From NCBI GenBank assembly GCA_963377175.1, contig CAUJNA010003291.1:373501-437500 (forward strand): a stretch of DNA of 64,000 nt. The letters run 5' to 3'. The translations under genes were made by a program, and so were the position numbers. Shown here piece after piece: positions 45,427-56,527 of this stretch (position 1 is the first letter of the stretch; the number at the start of each line of letters is the position of its first letter). This DNA is from Effrenium voratum (Eukaryota; Sar; Dinophyceae; Suessiales; Symbiodiniaceae). Under the pieces are notes generated by a model, which made no database searches, was not told where the DNA came from, and was given only the letters and a program-made list of their open reading frames with translations.

Positions 45427-45732
45427 ACAAGACACACCAAAGTGCCAAAATTTCCCCCCTCCGGTTTGAGAACATGTTTTTGTCATTTTTGATGGTTTTA
45501 ACCGGGGACCTCAGGATTTCCAGGGGGGTGCACTCCTCTTCAAGGCTTCTCTCAGGGCTCCGCTTTGTTTGGCTGGTGTCATGGGGGTTTTTCGAAGTGA
45601 GTGGTTCTCCAATTTGTTTCTTTCTGGGCGGTTTGACCTTTGGACCCGTCGTCGCCCGGGTCCGAAACTCGGGGGGGGGGCTTCAACTTTGTTTTTAGGC
45701 ACCCCGGTTTTGGCGTGCAAGCGGAGCGATAG

Positions 45733-45790
45733 GAGGAGGAGGAGAAGGAGGAGCCGGGGGCGCGCCTGGAGAAGCTGCGCCTCGATTTTT
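45733..45790 (+). CDS. Probable exon, coiled-coil segment
   Basis: Acceptor GCGATAG|GAG; frame EEEEKEEPGARLEKLRLDF. Very strong G/C third positions and Glu/Lys-rich helix. The donor is unclear. Confidence 0.45.
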
Positions 45791-46221
45791 CGTCAGTCAA
45801 CCCAAAGTTTGAGCATAGGCGCCCAAAGTTTGAGCATTTGCAGCGTATCCACAGCTTTGAGAATTGAAGGCAAGGCTAGCCCCACACGCTTTTGCGCAAG
45901 GCTACACCGCGCATCCTGAGGATAGGTGTGGATTGAGTCGCATGTCGTTTCTGCTTGACCATGTCAAGTTTCGACTGTGCTGAAGCCGAAAGGATGCCCT
46001 GGCAAAAAACAACACGCTTCAAGAATTGAAGGCGCAGCCCCCAAAGTTGGAGGATTGAAGGCAGCAAGGTAGACTTAAGCCCGGTGGTTGATTTCTCAAA
46101 GGGGTTCCCTTCCCTGGGTTTCATGTTGACCGCGTCTGAGTTTCAACCACCGTTTAAGAATATGGTGGTGCTTCTCCCTGGTTGAAATGCGGGAAGACCA
46201 CTTTCGGAGGGGAACTAGAAA

Positions 46222-46260
46222 AAAAATCAGGTGTTTATTAATATGGGGTCAACAGAAACC
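46222..46260. mobile_element. Half copy of family M
   Basis: GTGTTTATTAATATGGGGTC then AACAG resembles the inner and outer arms of 18,008-18,155. Confidence 0.4.
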
Positions 46261-46839
46261 AATAGTTGCTGGCCACTTGCCAATGAGCAAAGGAACAAGA
46301 ACAGTTTCCAAGCACCAGACAGTATTTATGTCGGATTTGCATTGGTTTGGATTTGGATTTGAACCCTGGGTCCTTGTAGAGGATCAATGGGAAACCACCA
46401 ACTCCAACCACCAAGCCAATCCAAATTACCAAGAGGGGAGCGCATATGTGTTGGATGTTTAGGCAGAACAATGTTTTAGACTTTACCCTCCAATTCCACA
46501 TCATGAAATCTGACGAACGGGGGCGGTCCTGGTTTGGACCATTTCCCTCAACACGTGGACAGAAGGGCAACCTTTTTTTTCTTTCTTTTTTTCGCCTTTC
46601 TCATGGCCAAAAAAAAAGTTAGACGCAAGTTCTTTTGCCATTTTTCCTTTCGCATAACCAAAGGGAAACAGATGACCCTCCCTCCCACATTGCCATGGCA
46701 TCTGTGGGAGGGCATCTGGAAGATCACTTTCCTCTTGGAGGGACCCCCTGTCAGGTGCCATGAAAACGTGGGAGACAGCGTAAACACCAGATCTTTTGGC
46801 ATGATATGTGTTTTTCCTTTCGCATAAGGAAAAAGGATT

Positions 46840-47239
46840 GTTGGGAAACATTCTACATTTTTGCTTATGGTCGTTTACTGGTTGAACTTCAAATCCACTG
46901 AACTGCCAAAACTCGGTTTTTTGCTAAATCCCCACTTAAGTGCTAAAAGAACGGTTTTTTGCTAAATCCCAACTTAAATGCTAAAAAAAATGAAAACTGT
47001 TGCTAAATCCCCACTGAACTGCTAAAACGTGCTTTGGTCTTGCTAAAAACTCCCCACTGAACTTGTTTTTTTTTTGTTTTAAACAAATGCCAAAAATCCC
47101 CACTCAACTGCTACACATGTTTTGCCAAATCCCCACTGAAGCGCAAAAAAGGTCCCCATTTTTTGCTAAGTCCCCACTTAAATGCCAAATCCCCACTGAA
47201 ACATTTTTGTTTGTTGCTCCCCTTCCAACGACCCACGAG
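46840..47239 (+). mobile_element. Family Q intron element expanded by an internal minisatellite
   Basis: It starts GATTGTTGGGAAACATTC and GTTGAACTTCAAATCCACTG, and ends GTTGCTCCCCTTCCAACGAC then CCACGAG, as in 8967-9084. In between, instead of one AATCCACCGAACTGCTAAGA, there are about nine to ten copies of TGCTAAATCCCCACTGAACT-like units (46,880-47,205). The right AG is the acceptor of the next exon. Confidence 0.75.
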
Positions 47240-47315
47240 GTACAAGCTGCACGCCGAGAAGCAGAAGCGCATGGAGGAGAAGCGCCAGAAGCTGGAAGCC
47301 GAGCCGCTGGCCCGA
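47240..47315 (+). CDS. Exon, coiled-coil segment
   Basis: Acceptor CCCACGAG|GTAC; frame YKLHAEKQKRMEEKRQKLEA then EPLARG with nearly perfect G/C third positions. Glu/Lys/Arg-rich helix typical of a long coiled coil. It follows the family Q element directly. Confidence 0.6.
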
Positions 47316-47379
47316 GGGAAATCGGCGTTTTTGTCACGTCCTTCCATAGGATGTCTAGGTGCTGAAATGTTTTTCTGGT

Positions 47380-47500
47380 TTAAACCTGTTGGTTTTGATA
47401 TTTTTTTTAACCTGCTGCAAGGTGTTGGTTTTTTTGGTTTAACCTGTTGGTCTTGAAAGGAATCGATTTCAGAACTGGACATATGTTTCCTTTGATTAGG
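47380..47500 (+). mobile_element. Family D-like repeats of AACCTGTTGGTYTTGA
   Basis: GGTTTAAACCTGTTGGTTTT, AACCTGCTGCAAGGTGTTGG and GGTTTAACCTGTTGGTCTTG then AAAGGAATCGATTTC. Looks like a D core with its left part duplicated. Confidence 0.45.
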
Positions 47501-47539
47501 GGAAGCACATCATTTCCTTCCAGCAGGGTACGTGTCAAG

Positions 47540-47625
47540 CAGGGAATATATTTTTCCCCCTGCCGTTTAAAGGGAATGATTGATTTTTGGATTATTTTTC
47601 CCCAGTGAGCTGAAGCAAATTTTGA
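47540..47625 (+). mobile_element. Intron element, family D, diverged
   Basis: TTTTCCCCCTGCCGTTTAAA then GGGAATGATTGATTTTTGG and TTTTTCCCCAGTGAGCTGAA then GCAAAT. Confidence 0.55.
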
Positions 47626-47833
47626 AGCTTCCCGAGTTGGCGGCTGAACTTGAAGCATGTTCGGTTACTTTTTTTTTGCGGCCAAGGACAAGCATCAGAC
47701 TGTTGGCCAATCTCAGGAAGAGAGGGTTTCTTAGAACCGGCTTCTGATAGAAGTTTCTGATGATGTAAGGGTTGCTTGGAGGGTGTGTATGGGTGTGTCT
47801 TTCCTTGAGGGTATGCTTATGTTGGTGGCTCAG

Positions 47834-47990
47834 GGTAACCAAAGCGGCGCAGATTTTGGTCCGGGCTCAAGCGCGGACTTTTCACAAGGTCAGGGACAGA
47901 TTTTGTGACAGGCGGGAGAACAAAAGGAAAAAGAAAGAGGAGAAAGTCGGAGAGAAGGAGCACAGACAGAAAATTATCTACACCTCTTGA
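47834..47990 (+). CDS. Probable exon with IQ-like motif
   Basis: Acceptor GGCTCAG|GGTA; frame VTKAAQILVRAQARTFHKVR then DRFCDRRENKRKKKEEKVGE and TGA at 47,988-47,990. AAQILVRAQARTFHKVR resembles an IQ motif (calmodulin-binding) followed by a charged helix. Codon bias is mixed, so it may be partly read-through of an intron. Confidence 0.4.
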
Positions 47991-48302
47991 ATGTTGAAAC
48001 TTCCGCCCACCAGCTCCTTTGCCCCTACTGGTATCCAAAAGCAAACCGCACCAGGCACGCAAGCTAACGTGGCTATCGCTGAAAGTTGTGCGTGTTTGTG
48101 CCAGCTGGCTGAGTCTTCTCTTGTGAGACTCTGTCCGAGAGCCAGCTTTCTATCAGTGCCCGTACCACAAAAGGTGTTTTTTCTTCTTTTTTCTCAGAAT
48201 CCTTGGAGAAGCCACAAGCCGCTGGGGTGATTCATACCACAGCCTGAAAGCACCAGGAAGCAGAGTCACACGAGTGACCGTAGTTCCATATTTCCCACTG
48301 AG

Positions 48303-48435
48303 GCACATGGAGAAGCTCCAGCAAGAGGCCAATGACCTGCGGAGCAAGAGCATCAAAGCAACGGAGCTGTGCCCGAAGGCTGCCGCCGATCGCTGCTCGG
48401 AGAAAGGGAGTTCATGTTGCGGCGCCAGACGATAG
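48303..48435 (+). CDS. Probable exon, coiled-coil segment
   Basis: Acceptor CCACTGAG|GCAC; frame HMEKLQQEANDLRSKSIKAT then ELCPKAAADRCSEKGSS, with good bias; TAG at 48,433-48,435 is probably read after the true donor. It belongs in style with the neighbouring coiled-coil exons. Confidence 0.45.
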
Positions 48436-48635
48436 AAACAGGAGTTTCTCACGAAATTTCGCGGAAGAACTAGGCCATGTGAAATTCCATGCGCGTCAGG
48501 AGCAATCATGACGCTCCTGTAATTGAAATCGTTGAATTAATGCCAACCTTTTCGAACTGTTTGCTTTTCCTTTTTTGGCAACCACTTTTAGTCAAGATTT
48601 CCCGAAAAGGCGATCGATCACTTTTTTTCTTCAAG

Positions 48636-48905
48636 GTCCCAGCTGGGGTGAGGCTTGCGCCCGAAGAAGATTCAGACGGCATGACTTGCTTCCAGCCTGG
48701 TCCATGGAGCCAAGGCTTGTATCGCGACAGCAAGGCGGGCGGTGGTGGGAGGGTCACGGTGGCGGTCACTGCCTGTTCAAACTGCCAAGAGGTCATGGTC
48801 CCCAAAGCCAAGCCTCTCCAAGGAATAAAGGCTCAAATATCAGAGGATTACAGAACGGGTCATTGCAAGGTCGTTCTGACAAGGAGCTGGAGCTGGCCTG
48901 ATTGA
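48636..48905 (+). CDS. Long open exon candidate with a CxxC
   Basis: Acceptor CTTCAAG|GTC; frame VPAGVRLAPEEDSDGMTCFQ, GRVTVAVTACSNCQEVMVPK and AKPLQGIKAQISEDYRTGHC to TGA at about 48,905. Bias is moderate. One CxxC (CSNC) is present. No family recognised. Confidence 0.4.
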   Translation, partial: VPAGVRLAPEEDSDGMTCFQPGPWSQGLYRDSKAGGGGRVTVAVTACSNCQEVMVPKAKPLQGIKAQISEDYRTGHCKVVLTRSWSWPD

Positions 48906-49241
48906 GGGCCAACTGAAGGTTGATGTGCCAGACAGCCACCAGCATTTGGACGGGCTTGTGTGATTAGCTGTGATCTAGCCGTTTGCTCCACTTTGCTCGG
49001 TGATTCATTCTTGCTTCCGCTTGTGATGGTCTTTTGGGCGTTGCGATTCTTGCACCATGTTGCCTTTTGTACTCGACGTGCGACGTGTGACTTCGTATCC
49101 CGACCTTTGCATGACCTTGCCAAGGGCATCCGCCCTTTGCATTGGCTCACTTTTCAGGCGGCCCGCTGGGTTTGGTGGATTGGTGGATTGGTCGTGCTCG
49201 CCGGAAATTTGAAGCGCCCGATGCTTCTTTTTTCTCTGCAG

Positions 49242-49380
49242 GCCCGGATGAGGCGGAGGCGGGAGCATCAGTACGCGCACTACCAAAAGGAGGAGGACAC
49301 CATTCGCCAGTCCAAAGAGGCGCTGGCCTCAGCGGAGAACCGGGCCCGAGGGACCCAAACCAAAGCGCAATCAGATGGAG
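49242..49380 (+). CDS. Exon, coiled-coil segment
   Basis: Acceptor TCTCTGCAG|GCC; frame ARMRRRREHQYAHYQKEEDT then IRQSKEALASAENRARG with strong bias. Arg/Glu-rich helix. Donor unresolved, perhaps near CGGGCCCGAG. Confidence 0.6.
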
Positions 49381-49611
49381 GGCGATGGATGGAGATGGGT
49401 CTGCGTTGCAGGCAAATCGCCAGGATATAGGATATGGATCGCAGGCTTTCCTCGTTTTCCATTAAGGTTCCATTCTTGGGTGCATTTTTTTGACCCGCAG
49501 CCAAAGACTCCTCCTAGAAAGTTGCAGAATGCAGCCTCCAATTGACTCCAAAGCTTGATGTCATGTGCTTTTGGCCTGGAAGCATGGAATTGTTCATGAA
49601 GGGAGGCCTTG

Positions 49612-49728
49612 TCTTGCTGGTGCTCAGTAGGGAATGAGGGAATAAACCTGGGAATTCGCTTAAAGGAAACCGCAAGGGATTGTTTCTAGGGTTCATTCCC
49701 TCATCCCCGCCGAGCACCAGCAAGTTGC
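49612..49728 (+). mobile_element. Intron element, family F (best copy)
   Basis: CTTGCTGGTGCTCAGTAGGG on the left and CGAGCACCAGCAAG on the right are inverted ends; GAATGAGGGAATAAAC is answered by GTTCATTCCCTCATC. Confidence 0.88.
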
Positions 49729-49975
49729 GTGCTGCCTTTGACGCAACCGCCGCATGCTTCACGAGCAATGAAGAAAAACTGTGTGCTCAAAACACAGCCT
49801 CGAACATTCTGGGCTCGGAAAGTGGAGTTCTCCCGAGGAGTCTCGCCGCTATATGAGCCGGTCCTTGTCGGAGGCTTCTTGGCCAAGCTGAGGCCTTGTT
49901 GTGGTTGCCGCTGCCGCGCAGACGTGCACAGAGGAAAAACCACGTGGGTGTGTTGCAAACAGAACAAAGGGATGC

Positions 49976-50045
49976 ACAGATCATTGGGTGGTTTCCTGGT
50001 TGCTTTCCCTTCAAAAAATGGTGCCACCCAAAAGCCAAACCTCAC
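49976..50045 (+). mobile_element. Intron element fragment, family J
   Basis: TGGGTGGTTTCCTGGTTGCT, TTCCCTTCAAAAAATGGTGC then CACCCAAAAGCCAAACC. Confidence 0.4.
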
Positions 50046-50140
50046 TTAAGTAGGTTTGGGACTCTCTCTTTTTTTGACAAATGGGGTGGAAGGATGGACA
50101 CTGGGGCAACGGTAAAAGACTGCCGGGCAGCGCGACCAAG

Positions 50141-50283
50141 GCTGAACTGATTTCCTCGGTGAATGCTGGCAACCGCTTGCACGACCATGCCATCAACAAG
50201 CAGCTGAACTTGGAGCAGAATCTTGGACATACGGTGGACAAATTCCACTTCACACCAGCTCGCACTGACCCCGGCACATGGGA
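50141..50283 (+). CDS. Exon with canonical GTGAGT donor, unidentified
   Basis: Acceptor GACCAAG|GCT; frame AELISSVNAGNRLHDHAINK, QLNLEQNLGHTVDKFHFTPA then RTDPGTW; donor CATGGGA|GTGAGT. Natural composition and good bias. No family recognised. Confidence 0.6.
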
Positions 50284-50734
50284 GTGAGTCTTAAATAATG
50301 GGATACTCCACCTACCAAGGATTTTGTCCATCCACGTGGATGGTTACCATCCTTTTTGACATGGAACCCCATGAGGGCCCATGAGGGAAAATGCCTACCA
50401 GGACCCGAAACGTGAGGTTCCATGGCAGCATGAACTCGGGGAGGGTAGCAGCTGGCGACAGAAAGCATCATGGCACAGTTAAGTACTGCTCGCAGGCAAG
50501 GCATTGTCACCATGCGGGCTTGTCTCAAACTGAGAACACGGTTGGATTGGTTTCCTTTTGGTTTGCCTTGAAACAAGCAAAAGTGGCCTCCCTGAAAAAA
50601 GACACGTCCATGTGTTCGCGTGAGGAAAATCAAGGAGAAGAGCGAGGCCTGCGAGGGAGTCGGGGTTTTTAAGCGGAGCCAACCGCATTGGGTCTCCGTT
50701 TTGTTGGAATTGCTGACTTCTTTGTCCATGTTGT

Positions 50735-50812
50735 GGATTTTTCTGGATCCTCAACAGTGCGCCATCCGTGTCTCCATGTTGTTTTCTGGATCCTCAGCAG
50801 TGCGCCCTACAT
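50735..50812 (+). repeat. Two-copy tandem repeat
   Basis: TTTTCTGGATCCTCAACAGT then GCGCC and TTTTCTGGATCCTCAGCAGT then GCGCC lie about 45 bp apart, each after CATGTTG. Confidence 0.75.
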
Positions 50813-50934
50813 TGCTTAGTTCAGAGATACCTCCTGACATCAAAGGCAGTCCTGGTATAGTACTCGTTGGGTTGCGCAAGGGGTCTGGGGCCCTACTGTG
50901 GATGGACGAAATCCAATTCGCGCCACCTTTCCGA

Positions 50935-51207
50935 AGCCCTGGAATGATGCGATTCCCCAGCAAATACCAACAAGCGTTATGGTTTCAACCATTCTACTGG
51001 CTGCTTCCCCATTCTTTTCAACCATCGTTCTTTTCCAAAACCAGCTGTGAATTTAATGGTTTTCTGAAAAGATGGATTTCTGGAAAACCACGGTTTCAAC
51101 GTGAAACGTTATGGTTTCAACCATGGAATCCTGCACCTCCTAAGAAAGCCTGGAATGATGATCCCCCAGTGAATACCAACAAACGTACAGGTTTCCACCA
51201 TGGCTTC
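50935..51207 (+). repeat. Dispersed GGTTTCAACCAT repeats
   Basis: CCTGGAATGATGMKATYCCCC, AATACCAACAARCGTTA and TATGGTTTCAACCATGG-like words occur in the same order at 50,938-51,000 and 51,150-51,205, with a middle partial copy near 51,090. Confidence 0.65.
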
Positions 51208-51233
51208 AAAGTGGTGCGCAGGGTCCACGGTAG

Positions 51234-51359
51234 GATGTGCAAGCCCTCCGAGAGTTCCGTGAGGCCGAAGTGAGGGAGGCCAAGGAGAAGGCGAGCCGCG
51301 CTCGCAGCGCGGAGCGGGGAAGCGGCCAGCCGCAAAGAGCGAGCAACTTGACTGGCACC
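51234..51359 (+). CDS. Exon of exactly 42 codons, coiled-coil
   Basis: Acceptor CCACGGTAG|GAT and donor TGGCACC|GTAGGT enclose a phase 0-0 exon: DVQALREFREAEVREAKEKA then SRARSAERGSGQPQRASNLT. Bias is very strong. Fits the same long coiled-coil protein. Confidence 0.65.
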
Positions 51360-52797
51360 GTAGGTATCCTTCCTCTCAGTTTGGACACCTGGGGTTGAGA
51401 CATTGACACAGAGCTTGGGTTGATAAAACCACCATGGCTTACCTTGGGATGGTCATCATCCAACTTTGGTCCTTCAACCCGACCCGGTTGAACTGCAGGG
51501 TATGCTTAGAATGCCCTTAGTTCAAGGTGTCCAAAAGCCAGGTAGAGCGTTGTAGCTGTGTGTGTGTGTGCGTGTGCGCGTGCAACCTCTACAAAGCGGA
51601 ATCAGGGCTAAATGTCGTTCTGGATATTCTATAGTAAGCAACCTTATAGTGCCAACTTTATAGTACCAACCATATATTTTTGGCAACCAGCCTAGTACCA
51701 ACTCCAAAAAGCAGCGCAGCCCCTGTCCATCTTTTCCAGGCAGTGCTGGAGCTGTTGTGCCGGAAAGGCTCTACCTGCAGGCGGGGGGTGGCGCGTTTAT
51801 TGGAAGTACCAAAAGGGGGATGGTTTTAAACTCACTGTCTGAGTTCCTGGACTTTGAACTCGTTTTGGGCTTGGACCATTGAGTGTTATAATACAACTAC
51901 TTTTTTTTGCCAATTTACTCAGGGCGTGAGTAAACGGAAACCAAAAGGGAACCACTTTTTTCGTTTGGCGGGGGTGCCTGACTTTGAAGCACAACCATGG
52001 ATTGTGTGGGAAATGCTGTTCAGCGTGGACCGTTGCAGACTGGTCATCCTGTCACGATCTACTAAAGAGGGTGCAGTCGGACTTGATATGCCTAAAGTCC
52101 AGGCGCGCTCGGGCGGCGAGAAGCACTGTTTCATGCGATGCTGATAGGTTGCTGGCAAATTTGTGGCTCATGACTCATTTTACCGAGTGATCAAAAAGGT
52201 CACAACTTTTTCCACGATCGGTCCGCAAACAACGGCGAACACATGTCCAGAAGGCAGGTAGACTTTCAATGTGATTGCATGAGCCAAGAGGAAGAAGCTG
52301 AATTGCTTTGGGCTTCCCGACAGTATGGTTTGCACTCTCCATCTATCCAACATGGTGTGTCCACGGGCGGCATTTGCGCGAAAACCCAGCTAGTTCGTTC
52401 GACGCACAGGTCAGGATCTTGTGCATTGGATCATACAGCTGGTTGCTTTTAGTAGTTCTACTTTAATATCAGCCCAACATCAAGTGAGTTGGAAGACAGG
52501 CGGGGATGCATCCATATGTGCGCCAGCCTGCTTGTTGCCTTGAGGTTTTACCAGGGCTTCAGCCAGACGTGCGGGCATTTGGCAGCTTTCCTGCCTTAAG
52601 TATGAAGCAGGCTGCATGGCATTTGTACATAGGCTTTGTGGAGAGCTTGAGCTTGTTGCTGGCACCTGCTCTGTTCAGCGCGGTTTGAGCAGAACCTGGT
52701 CACAAGCCAATGGCATTCAGGGCCAATTGCTTTCGAAGCAAGATCCTATAGCACGTCACATGGTGCAAAGCAGGCGCTTGACAACATGCAGCATGAA

Positions 52798-52842
52798 TAA
52801 ACCCTAAACCTTAAACTTTAAACCCTAACCCCCCCCCAAAAA
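52798..52842. repeat. Telomere-like CCCTAAACC tract with C-run
   Basis: ATAAACCCTAAACCTTAAAC then TTTAAACCCTAACCCCCCCC, followed by A-runs. Confidence 0.7.
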
Positions 52843-52916
52843 AAATAAAAAAAAACAAAAACACCCCAACATTTTTTTGGGGCGACGTCTTGCTTATGCC
52901 CATTCTCCGCGGCCAG

Positions 52917-53005
52917 GGCATGGAGCGCAAGCAGAAGAAGGACCAGGAGCTCGAGAAGGCGAAGGCGGAGGACGGACCCCGACTTCGGCGGCAGCGTTTT
53001 CGGCG
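52917..53005 (+). CDS. Exon, coiled-coil segment
   Basis: Acceptor CGCGGCCAG|GGC; frame GMERKQKKDQELEKAKAEDG then PRLRRQRF. Near-perfect G/C third positions. Donor unresolved (after GAG or within CGACTTCGG). Confidence 0.6.
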
Positions 53006-53139
53006 CGTTTTCGGCGTGTCGAAGCCCGGTTCTTGTAGAGGGTACATGGGAAACCAGCCCAAGCCACCAAATGGGTATGGGTCAAACATAGGGTAACCCC
53101 AAAATGGGTTGGTTCCTGATAACATGGAGACCACAATTT

Positions 53140-53246
53140 TCCTTTTTTGGTTGTTTTGGCAAAAGAATCGATGGCGATTCCTGGTTTGCCAGGTGGTTTA
53201 CTCATCTACCAGGGCCATCTATGTCCACCAAATGACACCTATGGCT
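53140..53246 (+). mobile_element. Intron element, family E
   Basis: CTTTTTTGGTTGTTTTGGCA, GATGGCGATTCCTGGTTTGC and ACCAGGGCCATCTATGTCCA then GACACCTATGG. Confidence 0.75.
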
Positions 53247-53299
53247 GCAGGTACTTCCGCTGAGGTGAAAAGAGTGGTCAAGTCCGATGAGTACTTAGT

Positions 53300-53362
53300 T
53301 TGTTCGCGGTGGTTTTCGCGAAGATGAGAACTTTGGTTGTTCGCGGTGGTTTTCGCGAAGAA
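53300..53362. repeat. Tandem TTTGTTCGCGGTGGTTTTCGCGAAGA repeat
   Basis: TGTTCGCGGTGGTTTTCGCG then AAGA occurs twice about 39 bp apart. Related to the CGCGAAAGTT words at 14.0-14.7 kb. Confidence 0.8.
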
Positions 53363-54024
53363 ATCCAGCCGAACGGAAGAACAGTGACATAATTGCTTGT
53401 CAAGCGTATTGTTTGACTGTCTCAGAGCAAGGAGCGCGAGAAGTTCATGTCGCGAGCTGCTTTGGTGGCAAGTAGGCAGGTTGCTGAGGGCAAGTTGTGG
53501 AGCAACCAGATGTCATGTGGTGGCGCTTCCACAACAAAAGAGCAGACAATCACCAATTGCAAGGGGATTTACTAGCTCCTTGACATCGAGTGCCTTGTTG
53601 CTTGGTTGCTACCGGTTGAACGAAATCTGGGAAGCGCATCATCGTGACTTTGCTGAATTTGCGGGTTCTTTCTGGCCAGTGGACACACCAAGGAAAAGTA
53701 GGGAGTTTCTTCGATCCAGTTGGCAGCCAATGCCTGGAAGAAGATGACTGCGGAAAACGCCACTTTAATCCCAAGTGTCAATAAAGTGGGTGTCCGTCTT
53801 TTGCGGGTCGCCCAGTTTATGGTTTCTTGCGTGCGGGCCTTCAGGGTATGTGCGGGCCTTCCGGGTTGGGTGGTGCTCGTGGCTTCTGAGGTGGTCGGGA
53901 GCACCCGTCACTTGGCAAGCAACAAGAGTCATGCGCAGTCTGGCTTGCTTTGCCCGGTGCGAAAGAACAAACCCATGTGAAGTTCCACGCGCGTCAGCGC
54001 CGGAATCATGAAGCCTCTCGCTGG

Positions 54025-54183
54025 GGCGCGGCTCAGAATTCAAGAACCAGGTTACGCAGGTTTTCGTCTTTGGTTCCATTCACCAAGGTGCCATTTCGAG
54101 CCAACATATACTTACCAAGTTGCTTTGTCCAACCTTTACCAAGACGTCTCTGGTTCCGTTTACCACGTTTTTTGAGCCACAGA
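54025..54183 (+). mobile_element. Intron element, family B, diverged and enlarged
   Basis: GCGCGGCTCAGAATTCAAGA on the left and TTTTTTGAGCCACAGACG on the right; TTTGGTTCCATTCACCAAGG is followed by a second CTGGTTCCGTTTACCACG, so the core is duplicated. Confidence 0.6.
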
Positions 54184-54323
54184 CGTCTTCGAAGCGCATG
54201 TCCAAACCTGGCTGCGCCGAGGTTATGTCAAGCCCCAGTGCGACTGCAAAGGCGGCCGCTGCCAGGCGGGGGTTTCCTGCCCTCCCCCAGGCTGACATGC
54301 CCCTTTTGGAAGACTTGGTTTCC

Positions 54324-54368
54324 TAGGTCCCCCAGTCGTGCCCTTTTACCCTTTTTTGGGGCATGGTT
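54324..54368 (+). mobile_element. Intron element, family C, left half only
   Basis: CCTAGGTCCCCCAGTCGTGC then CCTTTTACCCTTTTTTGGGG; the right half is missing. Confidence 0.75.
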
Positions 54369-54739
54369 CATGCGCCGAAAGCAGAAGAGAATGAAGCCAC
54401 AGTTCAAGACAGCAGGACCACATGCAAGGTAACGTCGATAACATGTCAGCAACACAGGTGTCAGGAGTGCAGACTTTCTCAGGTGGCCAAGCCGCTGATC
54501 AGAAACGCGCACGCAACACGCGCGCCTTTTTGCCCCAACGCCTGGGCAAAACGTGGCATTTGCTGCACAGCATCTGAAGACGGGAATTTCACAGGCTTTT
54601 GCACTCATCAGCACTCAATTTCGTGGAAAGAAGCAGTCCAAGATCATCACGCTGAAATGAGCAGCGGTTTTAATCAAATGAAAGGGTTTGTACAAAAAGG
54701 GAAATGCATGTACTTTGCGGAGGCAATCCTGGTTGGGGG

Positions 54740-55215
54740 GCGTAGGCTCGCGTAGGCTTCAACGCGTAGGCTGTTCTGTCACCCCTCGCGTTGGCTTTTC
54801 GCGTAGGAGTTTGCTGAACAATGCATGACTCAGTGCTGTTTGCCAAGTAAAAAGGAATTTGCTTCTTTTGCCTTCCTTCTGTTTGTTCTGCAGTCTTCGC
54901 GTAGGCCCTGCGCAGGCATTCGCGTAGGCTTTCAAGGCATTTTGGGTACGTAGACCTTAGCTTTTTTAGCAGCCAGATCCTTGGACAGATGTGGGATTCT
55001 CACTTGCACTGCAACTCTGATCTTAGAGCCGGAGCTGCCAAAACTGCACTTGTACTGAAAAGTTGCGATGTTCCAGCTGGAGCTGCACTTCGACACTTGA
55101 ACTCAACACTTGCCCGCGTACAGGCATCCGCGTAGGCACCTGGAAGCTGACTTGTGCTCGCGTAGGCCCCTTGCGGCCGCGTAGGTTTGCGTGGGTCTTC
55201 GCGTAGGCATGCAAG
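54740..55215. repeat. Dispersed CGCGTAGGC octamer cluster
   Basis: CGCGTAGGC or CGCGTAGGY occurs at least ten times (for example near 54,749, 54,761, 54,802, 54,898, 54,921, 55,130, 55,160, 55,178, 55,200), at irregular 10-100 bp spacing. Confidence 0.85.
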
Positions 55216-55799
55216 TAGTGTATAGGCCTCGAACCACCCAAAAAACACTGCTCAAAGGGCAATGGCAGTCGCTAGTCAGCACTGCGCAGCTTGATGTAGA
55301 GTCTAGCTGAGCAGCAGGGTTGCATTCAAAGGGTTTCCAGTCCGATCGTAGCCTATGAATCATGGCCGCAGTGAAATTTCCCCAATTCTCAATGCAGCTT
55401 GTGAGAAGTTTGCTATTCAAACGATGCCCTGTGCATGCAATCTGTTTCTCGCTCAGGCCGATCACCACCGCATGCGCAGCGCCTTGCAATCACAGTGGGG
55501 CGGGCAAAGCGGGGAATGCTACAAGCGCCAAGTCTGGCCCATTTTTGGGCTATTCCGTTTCCTTACGATGCCATCTTAAGAATCAGAAGGGAGTCCCTCA
55601 AATCGACATGCATTCAAGAGGAAGTTGCCCCTTTCCGTGGCGTCCTCAAATTTGCGTCTTGCCTCCAAGCCGCCTTTTTCACATAGAGGTCCCAAGAATT
55701 CAAGACGTGACTCCTCCGAAAGGACCCGGCGGCGTTTGCCTGTCGCCTTCCGAAAGCGCCTTCGGCGGGCGGGTGCCTTCGCCTCGAGGTTTGGGCGAG

Positions 55800-55895
55800 G
55801 GCCAGCTGAAGAAAGATCGCTTCGTGGAGCTCCATGATGAGCATCAGAAGCGGGTGCATCGCCAGATCGAGCTGCGAGCGCGGGCCCCGGCGTGT
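55800..55895 (+). CDS. Exon, helical segment
   Basis: Acceptor TTGGGCGAG|GGC; frame GQLKKDRFVELHDEHQKRVH then RQIELRARAPA with strong bias. Continues the style of the coiled-coil gene. Donor unresolved. Confidence 0.6.
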
Positions 55896-56527
55896 ATCGC
55901 CTCAGCATGGCAGGTCTCAGGCGTGTCGCTCGCGGCACACGGCACCCAAGGCGTTTTAGTGCTAGTGAAGCCTGAAGTGGTTGGCATGTAGCTCGCGGGT
56001 AAAAAGCATGGCGCAAAGTAGTATGGAATTTTCCTCCCAGGAAACCATTGGGCTTCATATGTTTTACTGTTAACACTCAGATGTTTTGCAGATGGATTTT
56101 GCTTCGACATGGCATACTCATGCAACTCATACATACGCGCACATGCATATGTTGATTTGACCCTGGGCTGGGTCGTTGGGTGAGGTGTCGTTTGAATCCA
56201 TCACAATTAGAGGCGATCCTAGTAATCACTTCTGTCTAGGGATGCCTGACCACTGACATGGCTGTCGGGATTTTTGCCCGCCGGAACATAACGTGGGAGT
56301 ATCAACAAAATAAGAGGAGCCCTTGGAGACAACCATGAAGCCGACCATGTTTGGAGGGTCGCGTTTCTAGATGCAGTTTTTAACAACATGCCATTGTTCA
56401 CCGCGTGTATTTTTCAACGAGGTTGTAGATGCGCTTTGTTTAATGATTCTATCACAGCAATTGCTGTAGTACGTTGGGTGTGACTCATTCTAATTCTAAT
56501 TGGGGGCCCTCTGGTGGACATTATTAA

